This document shows, one piece after another, positions 16,583 through 27,175 of a stretch of 64,000 bases of DNA. Every line of letters starts with the position of its first letter. Position 1 is the first letter of the stretch. The stretch is from Berkiella sp964594635 (GTDB lineage: Bacteria; Pseudomonadota; Gammaproteobacteria; Berkiellales; Berkiellaceae): the NCBI GenBank assembly GCA_964594635.1, contig CAZQMV010000001.1, positions 248,001 through 312,000 on the forward strand, given 5' to 3'. The notes beneath the pieces were generated by a model that searched no databases, was not told the origin of the DNA, and saw only the letters and a list, made by a program, of their open reading frames with translations. Made by a program: the position numbers and the translations under genes.

Positions 16583-19500
16583 ATGCCGTTCCCAAGTATT
16601 CAAATTCCTGAAATTAACCAAATTTGGGAGCAAGCAGAACATCATATTAGCCTTGCAAAGGAAGGGCGCCCTCCAATTGAGAATCTAGTTTTAGAAGGGG
16701 GTGGCGTAAAGGGCTTTGCTTATGTCGGTGCGCTTGAGGTATTAGCCGAAAATGGTATTTTAGCCAATGTGAAGCGTGTTGCAGGCAGCTCGGCGGGAGG
16801 GATTGTCGCATTATTGTTAGCAGTGGGTTGTGAACCACCAGAGCTAATGAAAATCATGGCCAAGGAATTAGATCTCAAGGCATTGTTAGATCCAAGATAT
16901 GCAACCGATCCAAGTCGATTCATCAAAGTAGCAGGACTTACAGTTGGCATATCAGATATTGTCAATTTGTTTGAAAACAAAGGGCTTTATAAAGGTGACG
17001 CTTTTGTTGAGGTTATGCAGAGAATTATTTCCAACATTATTTCAAAAAAACTCTTAGATGTAATTAAAAATAGAGATCAAGCTATTATCCAGAAAATGCA
17101 CCAAGAAGGTGCAACACGCGATGCTATTAATGAATATCTTGAAAAACAATACCAGCAGTTGCTTGAGAAATATTATATTAGCGATGTAGGGGCAATCAAC
17201 TTTGAGCAAATTGAAAAATTGCGCAAAGATTTCCCTTCATTGGGATTTAAAGAACTTTTTATAACCGGCACACGATTATCTAATGCAACCTTAAAGGTTT
17301 TTTCAGCAGAATCAGATCCCAATATGTCGGTTGTTGATGCCGTGAGAATAACAATGAGTTTCCCCTTTGCATTTGAGCCAGTACTTTATCAAGGTGAATA
17401 CTATGCTGATGGTGGAATTGCTAGCAATTATCCCATGGATATCTTTAATCAAGAACGATTTTTAACTCATGGTGTGAACGATGCTAAAGTCAATCCTTGC
17501 ACGTTGGGTTTGCTGATTGATTCCAATAGTGAGATCCAGTCGCGTTGGGGAGCAAAAGGAAAAATTAAAGAAAAGCTAAAGCCACTTTCCTTTGCAAAAA
17601 AAATCATAAAAGGGCTACATAGTCGCGCGAATGATTTAAAAAATCTCTATAGTATTAATTCCATTCAAATATTTGATAATGATTTGGATACATTAAACTT
17701 TGATCTTTCACAAGGAAATATCGCTAAACTGATTAGTTCAGGTAGATCTGCATTGCAAGATTATGTCGACAATTATATGAGCGACGATGTTGTTTATAAT
17801 CATTTACCGAGTTATGACAGCGTATATGATAAATATTATGCCAAAAGGCCAGAAGAGTTGGTGCGTATTATTGAGCAAAAGTTATGGCCTACTATTCAAG
17901 AAATGAACACTTTTATTAATGTTTTAAAAAAAATCGATTTTAATAGTGAGATGACTGAAATAGAAGTGCAATTATCTCACTTTCCACAAGTTGAAAAAGA
18001 TAAACAATATCGTATTTATTTGCAGCTTGAAGAAATGGCGAATGAACTAGACAATTTGGAAAGAGATAATCAAATTGTAGAAAAGAAGTTGCGAGCCTAT
18101 GAAATTAAAAAACGGAATCTGATTGCAAACATTGATGAAGCAACCAAAAAAAATCAACCGGAAAAAGTGGCGGCTTTGTCGAATTCGCTGGTTGAACTTA
18201 TCAAGAAATTAAGTATTGCAGAAGATCATAAACATGCTTTGCAACATGAACGTGATATTATTCGACTAAACTATCAAGAAATCAAAAAGGAAGTGAATAA
18301 AGAAATTTATGCGCTGATTGAGCAAAAGCAAAAATTACAGTATATCATCGATAGCAAAATGATTACCAAGTTAAGAAAAACAGAATCATTACTGCAAGAG
18401 CACATGGATATTGCATTGAAAGCACTTGCTTCACATAGAAGTGATTATCCTGATCCCCGAATCAATGAAAAAATTGAATCTCAGCTTTACGAAATTAAAC
18501 AAGAATACTATAACGAAGTGTTAAAAATTTATCGAGAAAAAGACCATCTTGATGAGTCAATTGTTGTTCAAAAAGCAAAAGATCGAAGTGAGTTTTTTGC
18601 CGATGTTGTTCAGTATGGTATATCGATACCGCAAGCAAAAATCTTAACTCAACATTTTTTTGCAACTCAAGATATCGTCTCAAGAAATAAAAGTCATGAT
18701 CTGTTAGCGTTACAGGATGGTTCAATATTGCGTGAAATGCGTAGTAAGTTCTTTCGAAAGCTACTCATGGATGAAATGGAAAAGCGAAAACTAATAGATA
18801 TTCATGATGATGAACAATATGAAGAGGTGAGACAATTTTGGGAAAATGCAGTAAACACCTACTTAGCCGAAGATCCAACTATAACACAAGGCTATGCGGA
18901 GTTTCTTGCAAAAGAAAAAACAATAAAACATTGGGAAGCTATTATGCTTCGCATACGCCAACAATTATACAAAACATACAGTAGAGAAGCTAAGCAACAT
19001 ATAGATGTTGAATATGCTTTAAGTCTCGGTGAATTGACTAAGCAATTAGGAAGAGGGAAGTGGGGTGATCTTATTTTAGTGGCTAATCGTCAAGACTTGA
19101 AGCGCAATTTAATGAATACTGAAAAAGTGAATGGAGAAACGGTCGGGACAGTTAGCACCGAATATGCTGTCACAACGATTATCACTAAATCAATTAAAGG
19201 GCGTTATAAAGCGACTCACAATTTTTATGATATGCCACCTGTGCAAGCGCATATTTTAATCCCTAAAAAAACAAATTTGCAAAATCCAATTAAGAAAACA
19301 AAAGAAATGATTATTTTATTCAATCAGCCAAAAGTAACAGGTAAATCTGATGAATATGCTTTAGCTTCTAAATTTGCGATGCGTAGAAAAAAGCAATTTA
19401 GTCAACATAAAGAAGAGTTAATGAAGAAGATACTATTATCGATACGGCAAATGCAAGAAGATGGGTTGCAGCCTATTGATGCGCATTTTAAAATTACCAT

Positions 19501-22500
19501 TGCTGGCGAAGGATTAGCTGGTCAAGATGCACAATATTTATTAGCAGCAGTGTTTGAGGAAATAAACAAAAAGCCAAATTGTGCAGAGTTTAAGCAAATT
19601 CATAGTATTGACCTTGTATTAACTGATCCATCGAATGTCAGTGAGTCATTAGCCTTTAAAACCGCTGCGTCTTTACATGCCTTAAAAGAAAAACGTCCAG
19701 ATCTGCATGTTAAAGGCTATAATCTTATTCATCAAAAAATGATTGGTAAACATCGGCGTAGTAAATCGCGTTTAAATTACTTAGGGCAAGCCAATGTTCT
19801 TAGTAAAGCAGCTCTTGAAGATGCAACGGTTATCGCTGATTTTAGAGACAAGCATGATTCACATCACCAACACCAATTGCTAACGAATATCAACAACTAC
19901 GAAATGTTGCAAAAGGAATTGAATGAAACAAAACTGCAGTCTTCAAATGTTTTTACACGCCAAATTAACTTATTTGCTAAAAAGCTAAAGCGAATTGGTA
20001 AATTTATTTGCTATGATTTTATTCCTAAATTTGTTGGTTTTGTGGCAAATAAAGTATCCAACATTAATCATCCTTTGCAATTTTATATGAGCCCTATTAA
20101 CAGAATTATTAATCATTTTAGAAAAAAAGATAAAATACAATACAATGTACCTGCTTGGACGGCATCGTTACATAATCAGCCGACTACTGGTAATGTGGCT
20201 CCTGCCAAAATAGTGAAAAAAGAAGGTACTTGGAAAGAAAAGATCAAAGAAGTTGTTGATGAAACGTCGTCATCGAAGCGTTTAAAAAGACCTTCTAAAC
20301 CACCCATCGAAAATATTGTATTAGAAGGTGGCGGTACGATTGCTTGTGGCTATTTAGGTGCATTGCAACAGCTTAAGAATGATGGATTATTGAATAATTT
20401 AAAGCGGGTTGCAGGAAGTTCGGGAGGGGGTGTCATCGCGACTTTATTTGCAATAGGCTACACACCAGAAGAATTATCAGATGCAGTCATTAATCAATTT
20501 AATATTAAAGATTATCTAGACGAACCGTATGCTTTTGCTAATCTTGCAACCTTGTTCGAAGTGCAAGGTCTTGAAATTGGTTTAGGTAGTATTGTTTCAC
20601 TGTTTGTGAATAAAGGATTATATAAAGGGGATGGTTTCAAGAAATTAATAGAAAAACTCATTGAAATTAAACTAGAGAAGAATCTTAAGGCAATGCTCTT
20701 TTCTGAATTAACATCTGAAGAAAGAAACTTATTAGAAAAAGTTCCAGCCTTTTTGCCAGAGTCAGAGCGTAATAAAAGAATTGATGATTATTTGGGTACT
20801 AAACTTGTTGATTTGAAAAATAAATATCACATTAAACAGTTAGGACGGATCACTTTTGCGCAAGCCGAAAAATTGGCCAAGGATTACCCTGCGCTTAATA
20901 TTAAAGAACTCTTTTTAACAGGAACTAAAGTTTCTGATGCCTCTTTAAAAGTATTCTCTGCGGAAAGTGAACCCGACATGGCCATTGCTGATGCAACTCG
21001 GATCACGATGAGTTTTCCAGGTGCCTTTATTCCTGTTAAGCATAATGAAGAATTTTATGTTGATGGAGCGGTGGCTGGCGCTTATCCGATGCATATATTT
21101 GATGAAGAAAAATATTTATCACATGGTGTCAATGATGCCATGGTTAATCCTTGTACGCTGGGTTTAATCGTCGATTCCAAAGATGATATTGAAGCAAGAT
21201 GGGGGATACTACCTAAAGAAACGAGTGAGTTGCAATTGTCAACGATGGTCTATAAGGTATTGCAAAGCATTAAAGATCGCTTTACCACAATACGTGGTAA
21301 GTATAATATTAATACCATTCAAATCTCAGATAACATTTCATCGACCAGCACTTATCAGGGAACAGATAAATTAAATTTTAATCTAACCAAGCAAGATAAA
21401 CTTCAATTAGTGAGAAACGGCCAAAAAGCGGTTCAGTTTTACCGAGAGCAATATGCGAATGATGAAGTTCAATATTCCCATAAAGAATTTTATGATAATG
21501 TCACTGAAAAATATGCTGGTAAATCAATACCTGAATTACAAAGAATATTGCAAGAAGAATTAAGGCCTTTATTAGCCGAAATTGAGCAAGTTGAGCCCTT
21601 AATGCAAAGTAACCAATTGCGTTTGCAAAATGAGCTTAATCTATTAGATGTCCAATTAGGCGCTTATACGGAAGGAGCCCAGTTAATACGCCAGATATCA
21701 AACTTGAATATTGCCCAATACCAGTTCATGCTTGCTGCTAAAAATCTTGCCGTTGCACGGCAAGAGGTGGCAATGTTAGATGAAATGATTGCCAAAAATA
21801 CCCTTGAAAAGAATCAACTGCTTGCTCCCTATGCCGTGGATGGCAGTTTAGTGCCAAATGATGTGGTGGAACGGGTTCGTGGTTATGATCAAACGCTGGC
21901 AAGTATCCAAGAGAGAAAAGCGATAGCAACAACGCGCTTTAGTCGTCAGGAAGCAAGAGAAGCAGCGTTGAATAAAGAGCTGCAAGGTATTCAGGAAAAT
22001 ATTGATAAGCATGACAAATCTTGGGTCGATAAAGTGATTGCAAAAGTACGCTGTGAAAGCGAGTTGGAACTCATAGAGCAAGCCTATCAAGGAAAAGGTG
22101 ATATTTTGCAAGAACAAAATGTCGTTGTTCGTGCTTTGCGTAATAAAGGTGGTAAAGTTCCTGCACCTTTGCGAAGAGAAATCCAAAGCAGAACAAAGCC
22201 TTTCTTGCTATCTGCTGAGAGCGCGAAAGTTTCACCGCAGTTGATAGTCTATGATGTTCCAAAAGACACTTTTACAAGGCAAATTGCGTCCTTGTTCCCA
22301 CTTCATGAGTGGGAACATTTTACGCATGGGAATATCCATAAGTTTCATCATAAAACGCACGTAGATGAGATGATTGAAGTTAGCTATAACGATAAAGATC
22401 AATTGCAGCTTTTGGGGCAACCAATGCATAAGCTCTGCCAAGTAGCCAATGCATTTGCATTAGTCAGTTGTGAGTTGCAAGCGCATTCTTCAAATGAAGC

Positions 22501-22660
22501 AATCACGTTTTTGCAAGCGTTACACAAGGATGGGTTAGATATTGCGCGGATCAAGAAAGTGCAAATACAAGGTGCAACGTTGCCTGATTTAGAACAAGTT
22601 GTTTATGAAATCAAAAACGAGCAACAGCTTTCATTAAAAACACGTCCCACAATCTTCTAA
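16583..22660 (+). CDS. giant two-patatin-domain phospholipase-like protein
   Basis: This protein of about 2026 residues carries two patatin-like lipase domains. Numbering here is from the ATG at 16580; the ATG at 16583 has better spacing from AAGGA. Domain 1 (about 34-420) has the oxyanion loop GGGVKG (40-45), the nucleophile elbow GSSAGG with Ser71, and DGG with Asp277, a complete Ser-Asp dyad. A long charged coiled-coil region spans about 430-800. Near 976 the segment IAGEGLAGQDAQYLL resembles a lipase nucleophile elbow without its serine. Domain 2 (about 1245-1620) keeps GSSGGG with Ser1281 and Asp1495, but its oxyanion loop reads GGGTIA, lacking the Lys/Arg-Gly. The two domains align over some 350 residues, so they arose by duplication. 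Patatin effectors of Legionella and Pseudomonas are phospholipases; a similar role is inferred. Confidence 0.85.
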   Translation: MPFPSIQIPEINQIWEQAEHHISLAKEGRPPIENLVLEGGGVKGFAYVGALEVLAENGILANVKRVAGSSAGGIVALLLAVGCEPPELMKIMAKELDLKALLDPRYATDPSRFIKVAGLTVGISDIVNLFENKGLYKGDAFVEVMQRIISNIISKKLLDVIKNRDQAIIQKMHQEGATRDAINEYLEKQYQQLLEKYYISDVGAINFEQIEKLRKDFPSLGFKELFITGTRLSNATLKVFSAESDPNMSVVDAVRITMSFPFAFEPVLYQGEYYADGGIASNYPMDIFNQERFLTHGVNDAKVNPCTLGLLIDSNSEIQSRWGAKGKIKEKLKPLSFAKKIIKGLHSRANDLKNLYSINSIQIFDNDLDTLNFDLSQGNIAKLISSGRSALQDYVDNYMSDDVVYNHLPSYDSVYDKYYAKRPEELVRIIEQKLWPTIQEMNTFINVLKKIDFNSEMTEIEVQLSHFPQVEKDKQYRIYLQLEEMANELDNLERDNQIVEKKLRAYEIKKRNLIANIDEATKKNQPEKVAALSNSLVELIKKLSIAEDHKHALQHERDIIRLNYQEIKKEVNKEIYALIEQKQKLQYIIDSKMITKLRKTESLLQEHMDIALKALASHRSDYPDPRINEKIESQLYEIKQEYYNEVLKIYREKDHLDESIVVQKAKDRSEFFADVVQYGISIPQAKILTQHFFATQDIVSRNKSHDLLALQDGSILREMRSKFFRKLLMDEMEKRKLIDIHDDEQYEEVRQFWENAVNTYLAEDPTITQGYAEFLAKEKTIKHWEAIMLRIRQQLYKTYSREAKQHIDVEYALSLGELTKQLGRGKWGDLILVANRQDLKRNLMNTEKVNGETVGTVSTEYAVTTIITKSIKGRYKATHNFYDMPPVQAHILIPKKTNLQNPIKKTKEMIILFNQPKVTGKSDEYALASKFAMRRKKQFSQHKEELMKKILLSIRQMQEDGLQPIDAHFKITIAGEGLAGQDAQYLLAAVFEEINKKPNCAEFKQIHSIDLVLTDPSNVSESLAFKTAASLHALKEKRPDLHVKGYNLIHQKMIGKHRRSKSRLNYLGQANVLSKAALEDATVIADFRDKHDSHHQHQLLTNINNYEMLQKELNETKLQSSNVFTRQINLFAKKLKRIGKFICYDFIPKFVGFVANKVSNINHPLQFYMSPINRIINHFRKKDKIQYNVPAWTASLHNQPTTGNVAPAKIVKKEGTWKEKIKEVVDETSSSKRLKRPSKPPIENIVLEGGGTIACGYLGALQQLKNDGLLNNLKRVAGSSGGGVIATLFAIGYTPEELSDAVINQFNIKDYLDEPYAFANLATLFEVQGLEIGLGSIVSLFVNKGLYKGDGFKKLIEKLIEIKLEKNLKAMLFSELTSEERNLLEKVPAFLPESERNKRIDDYLGTKLVDLKNKYHIKQLGRITFAQAEKLAKDYPALNIKELFLTGTKVSDASLKVFSAESEPDMAIADATRITMSFPGAFIPVKHNEEFYVDGAVAGAYPMHIFDEEKYLSHGVNDAMVNPCTLGLIVDSKDDIEARWGILPKETSELQLSTMVYKVLQSIKDRFTTIRGKYNINTIQISDNISSTSTYQGTDKLNFNLTKQDKLQLVRNGQKAVQFYREQYANDEVQYSHKEFYDNVTEKYAGKSIPELQRILQEELRPLLAEIEQVEPLMQSNQLRLQNELNLLDVQLGAYTEGAQLIRQISNLNIAQYQFMLAAKNLAVARQEVAMLDEMIAKNTLEKNQLLAPYAVDGSLVPNDVVERVRGYDQTLASIQERKAIATTRFSRQEAREAALNKELQGIQENIDKHDKSWVDKVIAKVRCESELELIEQAYQGKGDILQEQNVVVRALRNKGGKVPAPLRREIQSRTKPFLLSAESAKVSPQLIVYDVPKDTFTRQIASLFPLHEWEHFTHGNIHKFHHKTHVDEMIEVSYNDKDQLQLLGQPMHKLCQVANAFALVSCELQAHSSNEAITFLQALHKDGLDIARIKKVQIQGATLPDLEQVVYEIKNEQQLSLKTRPTIF

Positions 22661-22728
22661 AAGTACTTTATCAGCTATACGAAACAGACCATTTTTGATT
22701 AAAATGACAGGATTTCATTTTATCCTAA

Positions 22729-23928
22729 ATGTCAGTTGAAAAGCTTAATAAGGTTATCCCCATGGTCAGACTCCCGAGTAAAAAAGTTCTCATCGTATTG
22801 ATTGGCGTTGTGGGGATCACTTATCTCATTGCTAGGCAATTCATGTCTGGTCCTCCTGCGGCAGCTGGTCATACTCAGCAGGGTTTTGCAATGCCTGTGA
22901 GTGTGGCACCTGTTCTTTCAAAAAGTGTTCAACAGTGGAATGAGTACTCTGGACGGTTAGTTGCGATTGATAAAGTCGATATCCGTCCGCGTGTGTCAGG
23001 TATGATTGATGCTGTGCACTTTCAAAGTGGCGCTCTTGTGAAAAAGGGTGATTTGCTTTTCACTATCGATCCTCGTCCCTTTCAAGCAGAAGTGGCAAGA
23101 GCACAAGGCGTGCTTCGATCGGCAGAAGCTGATCGTAACTTAGCGCAAAGCGAGTTAACACGAGCAGAAAAGCTGATTGAAACCAAAGTGATATCAGCGA
23201 GCGAATTAGATAATCGCAAAAATAATTTTAGTGTGAACCAAGCACGCTACAAAAGTGCAGAGGCTGCATTAGAAAGTGCGAAATTGAACTTAGAATACAC
23301 ACGTATTAAGGCACCCGTTGCCGGTAAACTGAGTCGCGCTGAGATCACCCCTGGAAATATTGTCGAAGCAGGCTTCAATGCACCAATTTTGACTTCGGTG
23401 GTGTCGAGTAATCCCATTTTTGTGGATTTTGATATTGATGAGAGTGCCTTTGTACATTACATGCACAAAGGAACGCAAGGTAATCAACCTGTTAATAAAA
23501 TTCCGGTTTTGATGGGATTGGCCACTGAGAGCGACTTGTCACACCAAGGTTTTATCGAATCATTTGATAATGAGTTCAATACAACTTCTGGCACTATTCG
23601 CGCACGAGCCGTATTTCCTAATCCAAATGGGAATTTGGTGCCCGGTTTATTTGCCAGAATCAAATTAGGTAATGCAGGTAAAACTGAAGCCTTATTGATC
23701 ACTGATCGTGCAGTAGGAACCGATCAAAACAAAAAGTTTGTTTTAGTTGTCGATAAAGAGAACAAGGTTGTATACCGCGAGGTAAAATTGGGCGCGATGG
23801 TTGATGGCTTGCGCATTGTTCAAGAAGGTTTACATGTGAATGACAACATCATTGTCAATGGCTTACAGCGTGCAAGACCCGGAGTGGTAGTTGCTCCTGA
23901 GATGGTAACGATGGACAGTAAGGGATAA
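22729..23928 (+). CDS. RND efflux periplasmic adaptor (AcrA/MexE-like)
   Basis: This 399-residue membrane fusion protein joins an inner-membrane RND pump to an outer-membrane channel. An N-terminal membrane anchor (VLIVLIGVVGITYLI) is followed by the lipoyl halves: VDIRPRVSGMIDAVHFQSG and later LEYTRIKAPVAGKLSRAEI. A helical hairpin lies between them, and beta-barrel and membrane-proximal domains follow (NPIFVDFDIDES, VPGLFARIKL). An ATG at 22762 has AAGG about 9 bases upstream and may be the true start; both starts keep the anchor. The pump gene begins 3 bases after the stop, so the two form an operon. No outer-membrane factor lies here; the one at 53.7 kb may serve both systems. Confidence 0.9.
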   Translation: MSVEKLNKVIPMVRLPSKKVLIVLIGVVGITYLIARQFMSGPPAAAGHTQQGFAMPVSVAPVLSKSVQQWNEYSGRLVAIDKVDIRPRVSGMIDAVHFQSGALVKKGDLLFTIDPRPFQAEVARAQGVLRSAEADRNLAQSELTRAEKLIETKVISASELDNRKNNFSVNQARYKSAEAALESAKLNLEYTRIKAPVAGKLSRAEITPGNIVEAGFNAPILTSVVSSNPIFVDFDIDESAFVHYMHKGTQGNQPVNKIPVLMGLATESDLSHQGFIESFDNEFNTTSGTIRARAVFPNPNGNLVPGLFARIKLGNAGKTEALLITDRAVGTDQNKKFVLVVDKENKVVYREVKLGAMVDGLRIVQEGLHVNDNIIVNGLQRARPGVVVAPEMVTMDSKG

Positions 23929-23930
23929 CA

Positions 23931-26900
23931 ATGAATATTTCGCGTTTTTTTATTGATAGGCCGATTTTTGCGGCAGTATTGTCCTTGTTTATCTTCATCA
24001 CTGGGTTTATTTCGATGTGGCAATTGCCGGTTTCGGAATATCCAGAAGTGGTGCCGCCTTCAGTTGTGGTTCATGCCATGTATCCTGGTGCTAACCCGGG
24101 TACAATTGCACAAACGGTTGCAGCCCCCTTAGAAGAGCAGATCAATGGTGTTGAAGACATGCTTTATATGTTTTCGCAATCGACTTCCGATGGTCAATTG
24201 ACGCTGACAGTGACTTTTAAAATAGGAACTGATCCAGACAAAGCGCAACAATTGGTGCAAAACCGCGTGAATCAAGCAATACCGCGCTTGCCTGATATTG
24301 TGCGGCAATTTGGCGTAACAACGCTAAAAAGCTCTGCTAATTTAATGATGGTAGTGCATTTGCTGTCACCTAATGAACGATATGACATGCTGTATTTAGG
24401 GAATTATGCAGCGCTTAATATTAAAGACAGACTCAGCCGGTTACCTGGGGTTGGCCAAGTACGGATTTTTGGTGGTAGCGATTACGCTATGCGATTATGG
24501 TTAGATCCCGATAAAATTGCAGCACGGGGTTTATTAGCAACCGATGTGGTGAATGCTATTCGTGAACAAAACATGCAAGTTGCAGCCGGTGTGATAGGTG
24601 CTTCGCCCACGCTCCCTGGTCAAGACATGCAGTTAAATGTGACGGCCAGAGGTCGTCTGCAGAACGAGGAAGAGTTTGGTAATATCATTATCAAAACAGG
24701 CGAAGAAGGGAATATTACCCGCTTAAAAGATGTGGCGCGTATTGAGCTTGGTGCTTCACATTACTCTCTGCATTCGATGTTAGATAATCAGCCAGCGGTA
24801 GCCTTGGGGATATTTCAAGCGCCAGGTTCTAATACCATCGAAGTATCGAATAATATTCGACGCACAATGGAAGAGCTGAAGCAAAGTTTCCCGCAAGATA
24901 TCGATTATACTATTGTTTATGATCCAACGATTTTTGTAAAAGATTCTATTAAAGCCGTTATCTATACTTTATTAGAAGCGGTTGCTTTAGTGGTTTTAGT
25001 TGTTATTGTCTTTTTACAGACCTGGCGTGCATCGATCATTCCACTTTTAGCGGTGCCTGTTTCGATCGTGGGTACCTTTGCCTTAATGTTGGGGTTTGGA
25101 TTTTCGATTAACGCTTTATCCTTATTTGGCTTGGTATTAGCCATTGGTATTGTGGTCGATGATGCGATTGTGGTTGTGGAAAACGTCGAGCGTAATATTG
25201 CCTCGGGGTTAACGCCCAAGGCGGCAACCTATCGTGCAATGCAAGAAGTGAGTGGCCCGATTATTGCTATTAGTTTAACGTTAGTAGCAGTATTTGTGCC
25301 CATTGCCTTTATTAGTGGCTTAAATGGTGAGTTTTATCGTCAGTTTGCTCTGACAATTGCTATTTCAACAGTGATCTCAGCGATTAACTCTTTAACCTTA
25401 AGCCCCGCAATGGCTGCTTTATTATTAAAAAGTCATGATGCACCCAAAGATCGCTTAACGCGTTGGATGGATGCGAAGTTAGGTTGGTTCTTTACCTGGT
25501 TTAATGGCTTCTTTAAACGAGGTTCCGATAATTACCACGGCAAAGTTTCGAAGGCGATGAGTCGCAAAGCGGCGATGATGGGGGTTTATTTCCTGTTAAT
25601 TGGCTTAACCGTTGTGATCTTTAAACAAGTTCCATCAGGTTATATCCCGCAACAAGATAAGCAATATCTGATTGGTTTTGCACAATTACCCGATGCTGCT
25701 TCATTAGAGCGAACAGACGATGTTGTTCGTCGCATGTCAGATATCATTCTCAAAACTCCTGGGGTTGAGCATGCAGTAGAATTTTCGGGATTATCGATTA
25801 ACGGCTTTACCGTTTCATCCAGTGCGGCGATCGTTTTCGTTTCATTAAAGCCTTATTCAGAGCGTAAAGGTAAAGGGATGTCCGCAGAAGCTATTGCGGG
25901 ATCGCTGAATCAACAATTTGGGGCCATTAAAGATGCTTTCATGATGGTATTACCTCCACCGCCGATTATTGGTTTAGGAACAACCGGTGGCTTCAAGCTA
26001 GAAATTCAAGATCGTGCTGATTTAGGCGATGAAGCTTTATTTGGAGTGGTGCAAGCCATACAAGGTAAAGCGTGGCAAACACCAGCACTATCGCATGTTT
26101 ATAGTGGCTACCAAATTAATGTGCCGCAATTGTTTGTGGATATTGACAGAACCAAGGTTAAACAACTTGGCATACCAATTACCAGCGTTTTTGAAACCTT
26201 ACAGATTTATTTAGGATCGCTTTATATTAACGATTTCAATAAATTTGGACGTCTGTATCAGGTAATTGCTCAAGCCGATGCTCCCTTTCGTGCTAATGCT
26301 GAAGATATTGCGAAATTAAAAGTCCGCAATAACAAAGGTGAAATGGTACCACTGGGTAGCATTTTAGAAGTGAACCAAAGCTATGGTCCTGAGCAATCAA
26401 CGCGTTATAACGGCTTTCGTGCAGCAGATATTAATGGTGGACCTGGTATGGGCTTCTCTACTGGCCAAGCACAAGCGGCTATTGAGAAAATCGTTCAAGA
26501 AACACTGCCCAAAGGTATGTCTTATGAATGGACTGAATTAACCTATCAACAAATTTTAGCGGGTAATTCAGGTATGTACGTGTTTCCTTTATGCGTATTG
26601 TTAGTCTTTTTAGTACTGGCTGCACAATATGAAAGTCTCACCTTGCCGTTAGTGGTGATCCTGATTGTGCCCTTGTGTATTCTCTCAGCCATTTTAGGCG
26701 TTTGGATAACAGGAGGGGATAACAATATTTTCACGCAGATCGGCTTGTTTGTCTTGATTGGGCTTGCTTGTAAAAACGCCATTTTGATTGTGGAGTTTGC
26801 CAGAGAATTAGAGTTTGAAGGCAGAACGCCGTTACAAGCAGCGTTAGAATCAGCGAGATTGCGTCTACGTCCAATTTTAATGACCTCGTTTGCGTTCATT

Positions 26901-27107
26901 ATGGGTGTGATACCGCTGGTATTCTCAACGGGTGCAGGTGCTGAAATGCGACATGCGATGGGGATAGCGGTGTTCTCAGGTATGTTAGGCGTGACTTTCT
27001 TTGGTTTATTTTTGACACCCGTGTTCTACGTTTTGGTGCGCACGATGTTTAATAAGCCTTTAACGAGAACAGTTCGGGCATTAAAACCAGTTGAAGTAAG
27101 TTCTTAG
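23931..27107 (+). CDS. RND multidrug efflux transporter, HAE1 family (AcrB/MexF-like)
   Basis: This 1058-residue inner-membrane pump has twelve predicted transmembrane segments and two large periplasmic loops. It shows the N-terminal MNISRFFIDRPIFAAVLS signature and WQLPVSEYPEVVPPSV, typical of hydrophobe/amphiphile exporters. The proton-relay aspartate pair appears in IGIVVDDAIVVVENVERN near residues 409-410. The second half repeats the pattern with IGLACKNAILIVEFA. It trades protons for export of hydrophobic drugs, bile-like molecules or dyes. It is transcribed with the adaptor just upstream and is followed by a REP-like palindrome. Closest in style to the MexF/OqxB branch; substrate range cannot be read from sequence. 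Confidence 0.93.
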   Translation: MNISRFFIDRPIFAAVLSLFIFITGFISMWQLPVSEYPEVVPPSVVVHAMYPGANPGTIAQTVAAPLEEQINGVEDMLYMFSQSTSDGQLTLTVTFKIGTDPDKAQQLVQNRVNQAIPRLPDIVRQFGVTTLKSSANLMMVVHLLSPNERYDMLYLGNYAALNIKDRLSRLPGVGQVRIFGGSDYAMRLWLDPDKIAARGLLATDVVNAIREQNMQVAAGVIGASPTLPGQDMQLNVTARGRLQNEEEFGNIIIKTGEEGNITRLKDVARIELGASHYSLHSMLDNQPAVALGIFQAPGSNTIEVSNNIRRTMEELKQSFPQDIDYTIVYDPTIFVKDSIKAVIYTLLEAVALVVLVVIVFLQTWRASIIPLLAVPVSIVGTFALMLGFGFSINALSLFGLVLAIGIVVDDAIVVVENVERNIASGLTPKAATYRAMQEVSGPIIAISLTLVAVFVPIAFISGLNGEFYRQFALTIAISTVISAINSLTLSPAMAALLLKSHDAPKDRLTRWMDAKLGWFFTWFNGFFKRGSDNYHGKVSKAMSRKAAMMGVYFLLIGLTVVIFKQVPSGYIPQQDKQYLIGFAQLPDAASLERTDDVVRRMSDIILKTPGVEHAVEFSGLSINGFTVSSSAAIVFVSLKPYSERKGKGMSAEAIAGSLNQQFGAIKDAFMMVLPPPPIIGLGTTGGFKLEIQDRADLGDEALFGVVQAIQGKAWQTPALSHVYSGYQINVPQLFVDIDRTKVKQLGIPITSVFETLQIYLGSLYINDFNKFGRLYQVIAQADAPFRANAEDIAKLKVRNNKGEMVPLGSILEVNQSYGPEQSTRYNGFRAADINGGPGMGFSTGQAQAAIEKIVQETLPKGMSYEWTELTYQQILAGNSGMYVFPLCVLLVFLVLAAQYESLTLPLVVILIVPLCILSAILGVWITGGDNNIFTQIGLFVLIGLACKNAILIVEFARELEFEGRTPLQAALESARLRLRPILMTSFAFIMGVIPLVFSTGAGAEMRHAMGIAVFSGMLGVTFFGLFLTPVFYVLVRTMFNKPLTRTVRALKPVEVSS

Positions 27108-27175
27108 CGCGAAGCGCAAACCGCCCACTTTGTAAAGGGGGCGGTGAGCTGCGCAAGCAGCGAGCGGGGGATTTA
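27108..27175. repeat. GC-rich palindromes between convergent genes
   Basis: Short inverted repeats are packed here: ACCGCCC with GGGCGGT around 27120-27145, and GCTGC with GCAGC around 27149-27162. They may end transcription of both the RND operon and the opposing gene. Confidence 0.6.
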
